Part shown: piece by piece, positions 44,090 to 53,026 of the stretch | Position numbering within the stretch: position 1 is the first letter of the stretch | Layout: the number at the start of each line of letters is the position of its first letter | Origin: Arthrobacter yangruifuii | GTDB lineage: Bacteria > Actinomycetota > Actinomycetes > Actinomycetales > Micrococcaceae | NCBI RefSeq assembly: GCF_009192775.1 | Contig: NZ_VTFX01000001.1 | Location: 372,001-436,000, forward strand | DNA: 64,000 bases | Direction of reading: 5' to 3' | Notes under the pieces: generated by a model | Database searches by the model: none | The model's input: only the letters and a program-made list of their open reading frames with translations | What the model was told of the DNA's origin: nothing | Made by a program: the position numbers and the translations under genes

Positions 44090-45022
44090 ATGGGAAATGA
44101 CCGGTTGTCCGAAGTCCTCGACTTCATCAGCGTCCAGAGCATGATCTCCGGCGGTACCGCGGTGCGCGGGCCCTGGGAATCCCGGGCCCGGTTGGATGAA
44201 GACCTGAAGTTCTTTGCCGTGGTGCAGGGAAGCATGCGGTTGACCACCGACGGACTTGAGGTGCCGATGGCGCTGGCGGCCGGCGACGTCGTGCTTCTGA
44301 ACGGGCGCACGGAGCTCCTGCTGGAGGGCGGCAGCGGTGACGGCCTGCCGACCCGCCTGGATCCTCCGGCCAGCGGCACCTTTGTGCGCGCCGGAGACGG
44401 CGACGCCGGCACCGAGGACGTCGTGATGGGCGGCCGGGTCACGGTCAACGCCGCCGGGCGGGAACTCCTGCTGCAGGCCCTGCCGCCGGTGGCGCACATC
44501 CGCGCCGGGACCGAAGCCGCTCCCCAGCTGCACTCCCTGATCGAGCAGTTGTTCAGGGAGCTGTCCGGGCAGCGCATGGGTTGGGAGTTCGCCGTGCGGC
44601 AATACGCGCAGTTGCTGCTGGTGGAGGTACTCCGGGCCTTTGTGGCGGATGAAGACCTGCCCCGGGGCTGGCTGAAATTGCTCGCCGATGACCGTCTGCG
44701 CCCGGCGCTGGCGCTGATCCACGCGCAGCCGTCCCGGCCCTGGAGCCTGCAGGACCTGGCGCGCGCCTGCGCGATGTCCCGCACAGCATTCACGGAACGC
44801 TTCCGGGAGGTGGCTGGAACACCCCCGCGCGCCTACCTGAACAACTGGCGGATGCTGGTGGCGCAGCGGGAACTGCGGTCCGGGGATACCCGGATCCGTT
44901 CACTCGCCGTCGACTTGGGCTACTCCTCCGAGAGTGCCTTCAGCACGGCGTTCAAGCGGAGCATTGGGGAGTCGCCGTTGCATTACCGGACGCGCATGCG
45001 GGCGGCGGAGCAGGCGATTTAG
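44090..45022 (+). CDS. AraC-family regulator of the divergent SDR gene
   Basis: A 310-residue regulator. The N-terminal cupin sensor domain (about 10-190, LDEDLKFFAVVQGSMRL and ALAAGDVVLLNGR) and two C-terminal helix-turn-helix motifs (WSLQDLARACAMSRTAFTERF and RIRSLAVDLGYSSESAFSTAFKR, each given in part) are clear. AraC regulators divergent from a single SDR reductase usually respond to the reductase's substrate. A TAAAGT box ends 6 bases before the ATG, overlapping AGGA, so the leader is very short. Confidence 0.93.
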   Translation: MGNDRLSEVLDFISVQSMISGGTAVRGPWESRARLDEDLKFFAVVQGSMRLTTDGLEVPMALAAGDVVLLNGRTELLLEGGSGDGLPTRLDPPASGTFVRAGDGDAGTEDVVMGGRVTVNAAGRELLLQALPPVAHIRAGTEAAPQLHSLIEQLFRELSGQRMGWEFAVRQYAQLLLVEVLRAFVADEDLPRGWLKLLADDRLRPALALIHAQPSRPWSLQDLARACAMSRTAFTERFREVAGTPPRAYLNNWRMLVAQRELRSGDTRIRSLAVDLGYSSESAFSTAFKRSIGESPLHYRTRMRAAEQAI

Positions 45023-45080
45023 GTCGCGCTGCTGACGCAATGACGACGGCAGCAGTCCTCCGTCCCACGGCCCGGCGTTG

Positions 45081-46457
45081 TCACGCATATGCGCGGGCCG
45101 GACGCACACGCCGGTGCATGCGCGCGTAGATCCTGGCCCGGTCCCCGGACAGGGCCAGGATGAGCAGGATGTCGAAGGAATAGCCGAAAAGGCTGGTGCC
45201 CAGCGGAACGGCGGGTTCGGCGAAGAATGAGACAACCTGCAGGGCAATGGCGATGACGCTCAGGGACATGGCCGCGACACGGGCAGGGTTGCTGCCGCGC
45301 AGGATCAGCACGGCGAGGACCGCTTCCACGCCCGCGAAGACGGCCAGGGAAACGCTGGCCGGCGCGTAGACGCTGCCCAGATCCGCGAGCCCGCGGTTCT
45401 GTCCGCCCAACAGCTGTGTCACCCATGGTGCGTTGGCAACCCCGGCCAGGAACGGGGCCGCGACCGTCAGCGCCGCCGCGCCGCGCAGGAACACCAGCAC
45501 CGCCCCAAATACCACTGGCGCCGGCCGGTGCAGGGGGAGGCGGGAGAGCGTGGAAATGCCGGTCCGGTTAATGGCCGCCAGCTCTTCCTGCTTCCCGGCG
45601 GACTCGGACAGGCGGGTCAGGTCAACCACCGGCAGGTCCCCGTCGGTGACTATCGAATCCCCGCCGCCGTTGCGTGAGTGGTAACCCGTGGAGAAGTTCT
45701 TGATTACCTCTACGGAGACATCTTGGGAGGACTCCCGCAGCGACGAGACGAGGTAGTCCCGTTCGGCGTCGATGTCCTTGCCCACCCGGTGGGTCACCTG
45801 CAGGGTGAACAGGGACAGGCCCACCGCGCGGTCGAAGGACGCGGCGGCCAGCCAGTCGGCGGAAATGCCGCCGGGCAGCATCCAGCCCTCCGGGCACCGC
45901 CAGAAGCGGACGTGGTGGCGCTGCCGCGGGTTCCCGTCCACCTCCTGCTCGTAGGCAAAGTCCTGCTGCCGGCCGAACAGCAGCAGGGGGCTGACCGGGG
46001 CATGGGCGTAGCTGCGGTGCAGCAGGGTGGAGGACACAATGCGCCAGCTGCTTGCCACGCTGACCGGATCCGCCAGCTTCCAGCCCGCCCGGTCCAGGGC
46101 GCCGCGCAGCTGTTCCTCGTTGCCCAGGAAAGCCGCGTTCACGGCATCGCCGAAGAGGCCGGCGCTTGTGCGGGTACGGCCCATAAAGTAATCCGGGATA
46201 AAAATCTGCGTCAGGATCCGGTCCACCCGGGGCAGCACCAGATACGCCAGGGCGGCCCAAAAGACCACCACGAACCAGACCTGCCCCAACTCCAGGCCTT
46301 CCGCGAACAGCAGGATGATAAGCCAGAGCGAGGCAAGACCGCCGACGGTAAAGAAAGCCCAGTCAATGGCCGTTGCCGTTGCCCCGTGGCGGACGTCGGT
46401 AGCGGCGGCCGCGGAGGAACCCGCGCCGCCGTTGCCCGCAGCGCCCGGCTGTGTCAT
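45081..46457 (-). CDS. LssY_C-domain membrane protein
   Basis: A 458-residue membrane protein. Two helices near the N-terminus (about 30-75) are followed by a soluble LssY C-terminal-type domain (about 85-280; SPLLLFGRQQDFAYEQEVDG, HHVRFWRCP and TLQVTHRVGKDIDAERDYLV are recognisable). Four to five C-terminal helices (about 315-445) end in a basic tail. LssY_C domains occur beside PAP2 phosphatases and in DedA-like lipid-processing proteins; the activity is unproven. It is a single gene. Confidence 0.8.
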   Translation of the reverse strand: MTQPGAAGNGGAGSSAAAATDVRHGATATAIDWAFFTVGGLASLWLIILLFAEGLELGQVWFVVVFWAALAYLVLPRVDRILTQIFIPDYFMGRTRTSAGLFGDAVNAAFLGNEEQLRGALDRAGWKLADPVSVASSWRIVSSTLLHRSYAHAPVSPLLLFGRQQDFAYEQEVDGNPRQRHHVRFWRCPEGWMLPGGISADWLAAASFDRAVGLSLFTLQVTHRVGKDIDAERDYLVSSLRESSQDVSVEVIKNFSTGYHSRNGGGDSIVTDGDLPVVDLTRLSESAGKQEELAAINRTGISTLSRLPLHRPAPVVFGAVLVFLRGAAALTVAAPFLAGVANAPWVTQLLGGQNRGLADLGSVYAPASVSLAVFAGVEAVLAVLILRGSNPARVAAMSLSVIAIALQVVSFFAEPAVPLGTSLFGYSFDILLILALSGDRARIYARMHRRVRPARAYA

Positions 46458-46511
46458 AAATCCACGCTGACCCGTGCGGCGCCGAAGGTCAATGCACCGG
46501 GTGCCCCTTGG

Positions 46512-47000
46512 TTATGGCCGGGTGTTGATGAGGTACCGCCGCAGCCGCCCGCCGTCGTCGTTCCCCGCCAGCGTGCCGCCGGCGCGCTCGATGGTCCGCG
46601 CGGACGCGGAATTGTTCCGCCCGCAGATCAGCACTACCTGATTCAGCCCCTGCCGGCGGGCCTCGGCCAGCATGGCCCGCAGCGCCTCCGCCGCGTGCCC
46701 CTGCCGCCGGGCGGAGGGGCGGATGCCGTAACCGATGTGCCCCGTGCGCTGCACCGCCTCGCCGTCGCCGTGCCGCAGGGCAATGCCGCCCAGCACCTGC
46801 CCGTCGTCTACGATCCACCGGTAGGTGCAGCCGGCATCCGAGGCCAGCCGCCTTAGCCAGGCCGCGAAGCCTGCGGCGGTCTCGACGTCGTCGCCGGGGC
46901 GCAGCCCGAACCCGTCCTCGTGGACGCCCGGTCCCCACTCGGCGTGCGCCTTGCGCCAGGCGGCTTCCAAGGAGGCAGTGGGGGCGATCAGCTTCGGCAT
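46512..47000 (-). CDS. GNAT-family N-acetyltransferase
   Basis: A 162-residue acetyltransferase of the type that starts MPKLIAPTASLEAAW, with YRWIVDDGQVLGGIALRHG, the acetyl-CoA motif HIGYGIRPSARRQGHAAEAL and NNSASARTIERAGG. This subgroup is widespread in actinobacteria, with unknown substrates. The ATG at 47000 gives the normal family length. Confidence 0.9.
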   Translation of the reverse strand: MPKLIAPTASLEAAWRKAHAEWGPGVHEDGFGLRPGDDVETAAGFAAWLRRLASDAGCTYRWIVDDGQVLGGIALRHGDGEAVQRTGHIGYGIRPSARRQGHAAEALRAMLAEARRQGLNQVVLICGRNNSASARTIERAGGTLAGNDDGGRLRRYLINTRP

Positions 47001-47142
47001 GACCCCACTGTAATTGCGGCCTGCCGCGCGGTGTCGTCCGAACGGCTGGTGTTGCCTTCTCGATTTCCCCGTCCACCGAAACGCCGAAGTTGCTCCCGAA
47101 ATCCGGACGTGCGACCGTGGAGAGGAGGCCGCGACACGGTCT

Positions 47143-47186
47143 CCCGGACGAGGGGTGCCGTACCCGGTGTGCGACAAGACGGCCCG
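47143..47186 (+). ncRNA. Guanidine-III (ykkC-III) riboswitch
   Basis: The stretch contains the conserved pieces of the guanidine-III class in the right order: CCGGACGAGG (from 47144), GCCGTACCCGG (47157-47167) and GACAAGACGGC (47173-47183). GCCGT pairs with ACGGC to form the main helix, and the two CCGG elements can form the pseudoknot helix. It closely resembles the Thermobifida ykkC-III RNA as I remember it. It ends at the GGGAG ribosome-binding site (47188-47192) of the gdx gene, so guanidine binding should control translation start. Confidence 0.88.
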
Positions 47187-47198
47187 TGGGAGATTGCC

Positions 47199-47513
47199 AT
47201 GTCATGGATTGTTCTGGTGCTGTCCGGCGTCCTGGAAGCGGTGTGGGCCACGGCCCTGGACAGGTCGCAGGGGTTCAGCCGGTTCTGGCCGTCGGCCATC
47301 TTCGTCACCGCGCTCATCGCGAGCATGGCCGGACTGGCGTACGCGATGCGCGAGCTGCCGCTGGGCACCTCGTATGCCGTCTGGGTGGGCATCGGCGCCA
47401 CCCTGACCGTGGTGTACGGCATGGCCACGGGCGCGGAATCCGTCTCCCTCCTGAAAATCCTGTTCCTGGCCATGATCGTGGGCGGCGTGATCGGACTGAA
47501 AACACTCCACTAG
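47199..47513 (+). CDS. gdx: Gdx-type SMR guanidinium exporter
   Basis: A 104-residue small multidrug-resistance protein with four helices and the essential glutamate Glu13 in LSGVLEAVWA. The GFSRFWPS loop, YAMRELPLGTSYAVWVGIGA and VGGVIGLKTLH match the SugE/Gdx subgroup, which exchanges guanidinium for protons, rather than QacE-type drug pumps. Works as an antiparallel dimer. The guanidine-III riboswitch directly upstream confirms the substrate by context. The ATG at 47199 lies 6 bases after GGGAG. Confidence 0.92.
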   Translation: MSWIVLVLSGVLEAVWATALDRSQGFSRFWPSAIFVTALIASMAGLAYAMRELPLGTSYAVWVGIGATLTVVYGMATGAESVSLLKILFLAMIVGGVIGLKTLH

Positions 47514-47522
47514 GCCGCTTCC

Positions 47523-47582
47523 TTGACAGCACGGTAAACCGGGTGGCATGGTGGTCTGGCTCACACGCTGGAAACGTTTACA
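47523..47582 (+). promoter_or_regulatory. Promoter and LacI-type operator of the nine-gene operon
   Basis: A consensus -35 TTGACA (47523-47528) and CATGGT (47547-47552) are spaced by 18 bases. TGGAAACGTTTACA (47569-47582) is a 14-bp palindrome with a single mismatched pair and the central CG typical of LacI-family operators. It lies at or just after the transcription start, where repressor binding blocks elongation. Confidence 0.78.
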
Positions 47583-47599
47583 ACACTCAAAGGGGAGCG

Positions 47600-48646
47600 T
47601 TGGTCCGGGTCACCATCACGCAGGTCGCCGCGCATGCAGGTGTGTCCGTGGCATCTGCTTCGCGGGCGCTTAACGGACGGGTGGCGAGCGCCAAGACGGT
47701 CGCGAAGGTGCAGCACGCCGCCCAGGAACTGGGCTACGTCGCTGATGCGGCCGCGCAGTCGCTGAAACGGGGCCGCACCAACCAGCTCGCCTACGCCGTC
47801 GCGGACATCGGGAATCCGGTCCACGTCGAGATGATGACCGAGATCGAACGTGTCGTCTCCGCCTCCGGCTACCGGCTGGTCATGTCCTCCATGGGCACGT
47901 CCTCCTCGTCGGTGGACGTGGTCCGCGAGCTCGGCCGTGGATACGTCGACGGCATGATCCTCTCGCCGCAGCGCGTCACGGATGAACTGCTCGAGGTACT
48001 CGCAAAAACGCCGGTGCCTGTTGTCGTGCTCGGACGTCTGCCCGCCGGCGCCGGGCTGGACACCGTCCCTGCGGACTCTTTCACGGCCATGCACCTCGTC
48101 GTCGAACATCTCGTCGCCGAAGGCCGCGCGGACATTGCCTTCGTCAACGGGCCTGCCGACACCACCCCGGGGGCCTTCGGCCACGACGGCTTCGCAGCGG
48201 CGGCGGCGGCGGCGCATCCGGCACTCACCGTCCGCAGCCTGGAGGCGGAGAACTTCACGATTACGGCGGGCTATGCCGCTGCGCGCCGTGTCCTGCATGA
48301 GGACCGCCGCCCCGACGCCATCGTTGCCGCAAATGACCTGATCGGCATTGGCGCCCTTCGGGCCGCCGAAGACCTTGGCCTGGCCATTCCCGAAGACCTC
48401 ACCGTCACCGGCGTCGACAACACGGAACTCGCGGACGTCATCCGGCCGGGCCTCACCAGCGTGGACCTCGGCGCCCGCGAACGCGGCCGGTTGGCGGCGG
48501 AGCTGCTGCTCGCCCGCATCACGGAACCCGAGCGTGCGGTGCACACGGCCGCGGTCCCGCCCGCACTGGTTGTCCGCGGATCATCCCGCGCGCACACCTC
48601 GAACCCTGCCCACGCCTTCGATCACAACAACGGGAGAGCCGGATGA
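47600..48646 (+). CDS. LacI-family repressor of the nine-gene glycohydrolase operon
   Basis: A 348-residue LacI regulator beginning VTITQVAAHAGVSVASASRALNGR (helix-turn-helix plus hinge), with the sensor domain from about residue 60 (QLAYAVADIGNPVHVEMM, IVAANDLIGIGALRAAEDLG). The TTG at 47600, after AGGGGAG, is the best start, since the fold begins three codons later and no ATG/GTG is near; the spacing is short. Its end overlaps the first permease gene (ATGA). The operator at 47569 suggests autorepression of the whole operon until a sugar-like effector binds. Confidence 0.88.
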   Translation: MVRVTITQVAAHAGVSVASASRALNGRVASAKTVAKVQHAAQELGYVADAAAQSLKRGRTNQLAYAVADIGNPVHVEMMTEIERVVSASGYRLVMSSMGTSSSSVDVVRELGRGYVDGMILSPQRVTDELLEVLAKTPVPVVVLGRLPAGAGLDTVPADSFTAMHLVVEHLVAEGRADIAFVNGPADTTPGAFGHDGFAAAAAAAHPALTVRSLEAENFTITAGYAAARRVLHEDRRPDAIVAANDLIGIGALRAAEDLGLAIPEDLTVTGVDNTELADVIRPGLTSVDLGARERGRLAAELLLARITEPERAVHTAAVPPALVVRGSSRAHTSNPAHAFDHNNGRAG

Positions 48647-49593
48647 GTACCGCCACGAAAACCAGGCGCGAGGCAAAGGAGGATCCACGCCCCGTGAAAC
48701 GGGCCGGCCACCGCGTCCGTGCCCAACGGCGGGAAGCCATTGTGCTGGTGATTCCGGCGCTCCTTCCCATCCTCATCTTCTCCGTCATCCCACTCGTGAG
48801 CGGCGTGGCCCTTGGCTTCACCGACGCCACGCTGGCCCGGAACGCCGAGATCAATTTCATTGGTCTGGGGAACTTCATCGAACTTTTCGGAGACCACCGC
48901 TTCTGGGGGTCGTTCGGCATCGGCATCGTATGGGCAGGCGCCGTCGCCCTGCTGACCCTCATCGCCGCGATGGGACTGGCGCTGCTGCTGAACAGCGATC
49001 TCCGCCTGAAGGGGCTGACCCGTGTGCTGGCACTGATTCCCTGGGCCATGCCTCCGGTGGTCATCGCCATCGTCTGGCGGATGATCTACAACCCCAATTC
49101 GGGTCCCCTCAACGGCGTGCTCGAATCCTTCGGCATCCCCGGCGTCAACTGGCTCGGTGACTTTTCGACGGCGCTGCCCGCCGTTATCGTGGTGGGCGTC
49201 TGGGCCGGCATCCCGCAGACCACCGTGCTGCTGCTGGCGGGCATGCAGTCCATCTCCGCGGAGCAGCATGAGGCTGCGGCCGTGGACGGTGCAGGAGCGT
49301 TCCGCCGGTTCTGGCACATCACCCTGCCGGGCCTTCGCCCCATCATCTTTGCCGTGACCGCCCTGGACTTCATCTGGCAGTTCAATTCCTTCGGCCTCAT
49401 TTACGTCCTGACCGAAGGCGGCCCCGGCGGCCGCACCATGATCCCTCCGCTGTTCACCTACCTGGAGGCGTTCCGCAACCGGGAGATCGGTTACGCATCG
49501 GCAATGGGCGACGTCCTCGTGATTGCGATCCTGCTGATCCTGTCGCTGTACCTGGTCAACCAATTCCGCCAGACGAAGGAAGCACGGTCATGA
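48643..49593 (+). CDS. ABC sugar importer permease 1
   Basis: A 316-residue MalF-type permease with about six helices. The EAA loop that docks the ATPase reads EQHEAAAVDGAGAFRRFWHITLPGL. It starts inside the lacI stop and ends inside the start of the second permease, so the unit is tightly coupled. The family imports oligosaccharides or glycosides (CUT1). Confidence 0.93.
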   Translation: MSTATKTRREAKEDPRPVKRAGHRVRAQRREAIVLVIPALLPILIFSVIPLVSGVALGFTDATLARNAEINFIGLGNFIELFGDHRFWGSFGIGIVWAGAVALLTLIAAMGLALLLNSDLRLKGLTRVLALIPWAMPPVVIAIVWRMIYNPNSGPLNGVLESFGIPGVNWLGDFSTALPAVIVVGVWAGIPQTTVLLLAGMQSISAEQHEAAAVDGAGAFRRFWHITLPGLRPIIFAVTALDFIWQFNSFGLIYVLTEGGPGGRTMIPPLFTYLEAFRNREIGYASAMGDVLVIAILLILSLYLVNQFRQTKEARS

Positions 49594-50429
49594 ACTTCAG
49601 GCGCCCCTGGTACGCAACAGTGCTGATGTACATCGCCCTCGCAGGGTTCCTCGTTTTCCTGGGGTTCCCGCTGTTGTGGCTGCTGTCCGCGTCCTTCAAA
49701 TCCTCGGGAGAGCTGAACTCCCTGGCCGTCAACCTGGTGCCCGCCGAGTGGGATTTCAGCAACTACCGTTCAGCGCTGGAACGGCAGAACCTCCTGCCCG
49801 CGGCCCGCAACTCGCTCCTGGTCTCGCTCACAACGATGGTGATCACCGTGCTGCTGTCGATGCCGATGGCCTACGCCCTCGCCCGCCTCAAGGGCCGGCT
49901 GCGCGCCGCCGGGACCGTCTGGATCCTCACCAGCCAGGTCTTCCCTTCGATCCTCATCATCATCCCGCTTTTCCTGGTGCTTCGCTCGATCAACCTCAAT
50001 GACACCCTGTTCGGGCTGATCCTCGTGTACGTCACCTTCACCCTGCCGTTCACACTGTGGATGCTGCAGGGCTACGTTGCCGCGATACCGTCCGAACTCG
50101 AGGAAGCCGGCGAGATGGACGGAGCCTCGCGCCTGACCATCCTGCGCAGGATCGTTCTTCCGCTGCTCGCACCGGGGCTCGTTGCGACGGCCATGTTCAC
50201 GTTCGTTTCGGCGTGGAACGAGTTCTTCCTCGCCCTCGTCCTGCTGCAGAGCCCGGAACTGTACACGCTTCCCATCGCATTGCGCTCGTTCCTGGGAGCG
50301 GAAGGGCAGACCCAGCTCGGACCGCTGGCAGCCGGGGCGATCCTGGCGACCATTCCGTCACTCATCATCTTCACCATCCTGCAGAAAAAGCTGACCGGCG
50401 GCATGCTCGCCGGTGCGGTCAAAGGCTGA
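49590..50429 (+). CDS. ABC sugar importer permease 2
   Basis: A 279-residue MalG-type permease with six helices and the EAA loop ELEEAGEMDGASRLTILRRIVLP. It pairs with permease 1. No ATP-binding subunit is encoded in the operon, so a shared MsmK/UgpC-like ATPase from elsewhere in the genome must energise the complex, as is common in CUT1 systems of actinobacteria. Confidence 0.93.
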   Translation: MNFRRPWYATVLMYIALAGFLVFLGFPLLWLLSASFKSSGELNSLAVNLVPAEWDFSNYRSALERQNLLPAARNSLLVSLTTMVITVLLSMPMAYALARLKGRLRAAGTVWILTSQVFPSILIIIPLFLVLRSINLNDTLFGLILVYVTFTLPFTLWMLQGYVAAIPSELEEAGEMDGASRLTILRRIVLPLLAPGLVATAMFTFVSAWNEFFLALVLLQSPELYTLPIALRSFLGAEGQTQLGPLAAGAILATIPSLIIFTILQKKLTGGMLAGAVKG

Positions 50430-50481
50430 CCCCGCCCACCGGAAAACCATTCAACCCAGCAGCACAGAGAAAGCGAGCATC

Positions 50482-51777
50482 ATGAAGAGAATCCGAGGTT
50501 TTGGCGCCGTCGCAGTTGCGGGCGCGGTAGCCCTTGCCCTAACCGGTTGCCAGCAGGGCAGTTCAAGCGGCGGATCCGAGAGCGGGGAGGGCGACGCCGT
50601 CACCCTCCAGTTCCAGTCACTGTCCGACCAGCCGGCGACCCAGGAAGCCGTGAAGACGATCGTCGACAAATGGAATGCGGACAACGACGACGTCCAGGTC
50701 GAGATTGTCCAGGCCGGCTGGGACGGGACGTATGACAAGCTCATCACCCAGTTCGCCGGCGGAACCGCGCCGGACATCATCCACTATGAAGCGAGTTCCA
50801 TCGCCTCCTTCGCCTCCGACGGCTACCTTGCCGATCTGACCGATTACATCGACGCCGACCTGAAGTCGGATATCTCCGAGGGCGTCTGGGACTCCGTCAC
50901 GCGGGACGGGGAAATCATCGCGTACCCGTCCACGCTGCAGTCCTACATGGTCTTCGCCAACGCGGACCTGCTCGAGGCTGCGGGTGTGGAGGTACCCAGC
51001 GGTGACACCATGACCTGGGAGGAGCTGCAGGAGATTGCCAAGGCAACCACCACGGGAGGCAACTACGGTCTCGGCTGGGGCCTGGCCTCGCCGACGGCGA
51101 CGATGATGAGCCTCGCGCTCGGCTATGACGGCGGGTTCTTCGACGGCGAAGGCACCGAGGCGTCGATCGAGGTGGGCGACGCCGAGCTCGCCGTGCCCGA
51201 GCTGATCCACGAGATGGCCTACACCGACAAATCGATCGAACCCACCTCCCTGACACAGTCCGGATCGGACGTGCTGGCATCCTTCTACGGCGGCAAGGTG
51301 GCAATGACCGTGCAGGGCTCCTACCAGGCCGCCAATATCGCAAAAGATGCTCCGGAAGGCTTCAATTGGGTGGCGCTGCCCCCGTTGGAGGGCTCAGCAG
51401 GCGCAATTCAGGCCGCCAATCCGCAGACTTATTCCGTGAACATCGATTCGGAGCATGTGGAGGAGTCGGCCGAGTTCCTCAACTTCTTTATGAACGGTGA
51501 GAACCTCGCGTCGATCGCCTACGCGGACGCGCTCATCCCTTCGTCCGACTCGGCCCGCGCCGAGGTGGAAACCATGGCGGCGGACGAGCCGGCCTGGACC
51601 CAGGTGCTGGCCTCCGGCAACGGACTCGAAGGACCGCCGTTCCTCAAGGTGGAGAAGTACGCGGAGTGGAAGGACACCGTCGCCACCCCCGCTTACCAGC
51701 AGTATCTGGCCGACCAGATCACCAGCGAAGAGCTGTCGGCACAGCTCTCCGACGGCTGGACGGACATCAACGGCTGA
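50482..51777 (+). CDS. ABC sugar importer substrate-binding lipoprotein
   Basis: A 431-residue extracellular binding protein. The signal peptide ends in the lipobox LALTGC (Cys near residue 22), followed by a Ser/Gly/Glu linker and the two-lobed fold (VTLQFQSLSDQPAT, IITQFAGGTAPDIIHYEAS-like segment, GKVAMTVQGSY). It belongs to the extracellular solute-binding family 1 that captures sugars and glycosides. The ATG at 50482 begins the signal peptide; GAAAGCGAG upstream is a weak site. Confidence 0.93.
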   Translation: MKRIRGFGAVAVAGAVALALTGCQQGSSSGGSESGEGDAVTLQFQSLSDQPATQEAVKTIVDKWNADNDDVQVEIVQAGWDGTYDKLITQFAGGTAPDIIHYEASSIASFASDGYLADLTDYIDADLKSDISEGVWDSVTRDGEIIAYPSTLQSYMVFANADLLEAAGVEVPSGDTMTWEELQEIAKATTTGGNYGLGWGLASPTATMMSLALGYDGGFFDGEGTEASIEVGDAELAVPELIHEMAYTDKSIEPTSLTQSGSDVLASFYGGKVAMTVQGSYQAANIAKDAPEGFNWVALPPLEGSAGAIQAANPQTYSVNIDSEHVEESAEFLNFFMNGENLASIAYADALIPSSDSARAEVETMAADEPAWTQVLASGNGLEGPPFLKVEKYAEWKDTVATPAYQQYLADQITSEELSAQLSDGWTDING

Positions 51778-51850
51778 TGGCCTGCGCGGGGGCGGCCATC
51801 CGGTCCGCCCCCGCCCCGTCGTCGCTCTTCGGGCCAACCAAGGAGCAGGA

Positions 51851-53026
51851 ATGAACCTATTGCGGGATCGAGTGGCCGGGGTGCTGGCGGGTGCCGCCGT
51901 CGGAGATGCACTGGGTGGCGCGACGGAGGGCTGGTCCCCTGAACAGATAGAGGAGCGGCACGGCGGCTGGGTCGAGGGCATTGTGGGCCCCTTCCTCGCC
52001 GACTGGAAAACAGCACGGCCCATCGCGCCGTACCACAAGGGCGACGGGCACATCACGGATGACACCCTCATGACCCACGCGCTTGTGGAGGTCTACGCCA
52101 GGCGCCGGCGCCACCTGGACGCCTACGACGTCGCTGCGGACCTGGTGCCGCTCATGATCGGCGAGCGGCGGTGGGTACCGGAACTCGAAGACTCCGCACT
52201 GATCCTGCAGCGGGTCTTCCTCGCAGAGAAGTGGATCGTCGCGAAGCTGCACTACGGCCACGCCGATCCGCGCGAGGCCGGCGTGGGAAACATCGTCAAC
52301 TGCGGCGCCACTATGTATATGGCCCCGGTGGGGCTCGTGCACATCGGCGATCCGCGTGGCGCCTATGCGGAGGCCATCGACCTCGCCGGAGCGCACCAGT
52401 CCTCCTACGGCCGCGAGGCAGCAGGCGTGTTCGCGGCGGCGGTGGCAGCATCCGCCGCGCCGGGCGCAACCGTCGCCGATATACGGAACGCCGTCCTGGA
52501 TGTTGCCCACGACGGCACCGCCGCAGCCATCCGCGCCGTCTTCGGCGCCGTCGATGCCTTTCTCAACGACGGCGGATCGGAGGACCCGCGCGACGTTGCC
52601 CGGACCGTGCGCGCCGCCGTCGCCCCGTTCGACACCGTGGGCGAAAACTACCGGTCCCCGGCGATGGATGCCCGCCTGCCGTCACGCACCAAATCGATCG
52701 AGGAGCTGCCCGCCGCCCTCGGCTTTGTGGTCGCCCGCGGCGGGAACCTGCGAGCCTCGGTGCTCGACGCCGTCAACTACGGCCGCGACGCCGACTCCAT
52801 CGCGGCGATGGCCGGTGCCGTCTGCGGGGGCCTGGGCGGCGTCGACGCCGTGCCGCCCGACTGGGTTGCGGAGGTGATGGCTGCCAGCCGGCTGGACCTC
52901 GACGCCGTCGTGGATTCGATGGCGGAGGTGGTGCGCGAAGTGGCCGGGGCGGACGCGGACCGGGCAGCGCGGCGGGCCGAGGAGCTGTCCGCATTGCTCA
53001 GCAGGGAGGCCGCACCGTGCGACTGA
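51851..53026 (+). CDS. ADP-ribosylglycohydrolase-family enzyme 1
   Basis: A 391-residue enzyme of the ADP-ribosylglycohydrolase (ARH/DraG) fold. The fold starts RVAGVLAGAAVGDALGGATEG. The two metal-binding aspartate sets are present: Asp70-Asp71-Thr72 in HITDDTLMTH, and D313-A-D315 in NYGRDADSIAAMAGA, so a two-magnesium active site should form. AGGAGCAGGA precedes the ATG. In this sugar-import operon, cleavage of an N- or O-glycosidic bond in an imported compound is more likely than removal of protein ADP-ribose. The next gene is a divergent second member, overlapping by 10 bases. Confidence 0.9.
   Translation: MNLLRDRVAGVLAGAAVGDALGGATEGWSPEQIEERHGGWVEGIVGPFLADWKTARPIAPYHKGDGHITDDTLMTHALVEVYARRRRHLDAYDVAADLVPLMIGERRWVPELEDSALILQRVFLAEKWIVAKLHYGHADPREAGVGNIVNCGATMYMAPVGLVHIGDPRGAYAEAIDLAGAHQSSYGREAAGVFAAAVAASAAPGATVADIRNAVLDVAHDGTAAAIRAVFGAVDAFLNDGGSEDPRDVARTVRAAVAPFDTVGENYRSPAMDARLPSRTKSIEELPAALGFVVARGGNLRASVLDAVNYGRDADSIAAMAGAVCGGLGGVDAVPPDWVAEVMAASRLDLDAVVDSMAEVVREVAGADADRAARRAEELSALLSREAAPCD

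Noticed and set aside
43976-44722. Extended N-terminus of the SDR gene on the minus strand
   Set aside because: That part is the shadow of the AraC gene; a ribosome-binding site sets the start at 43975.
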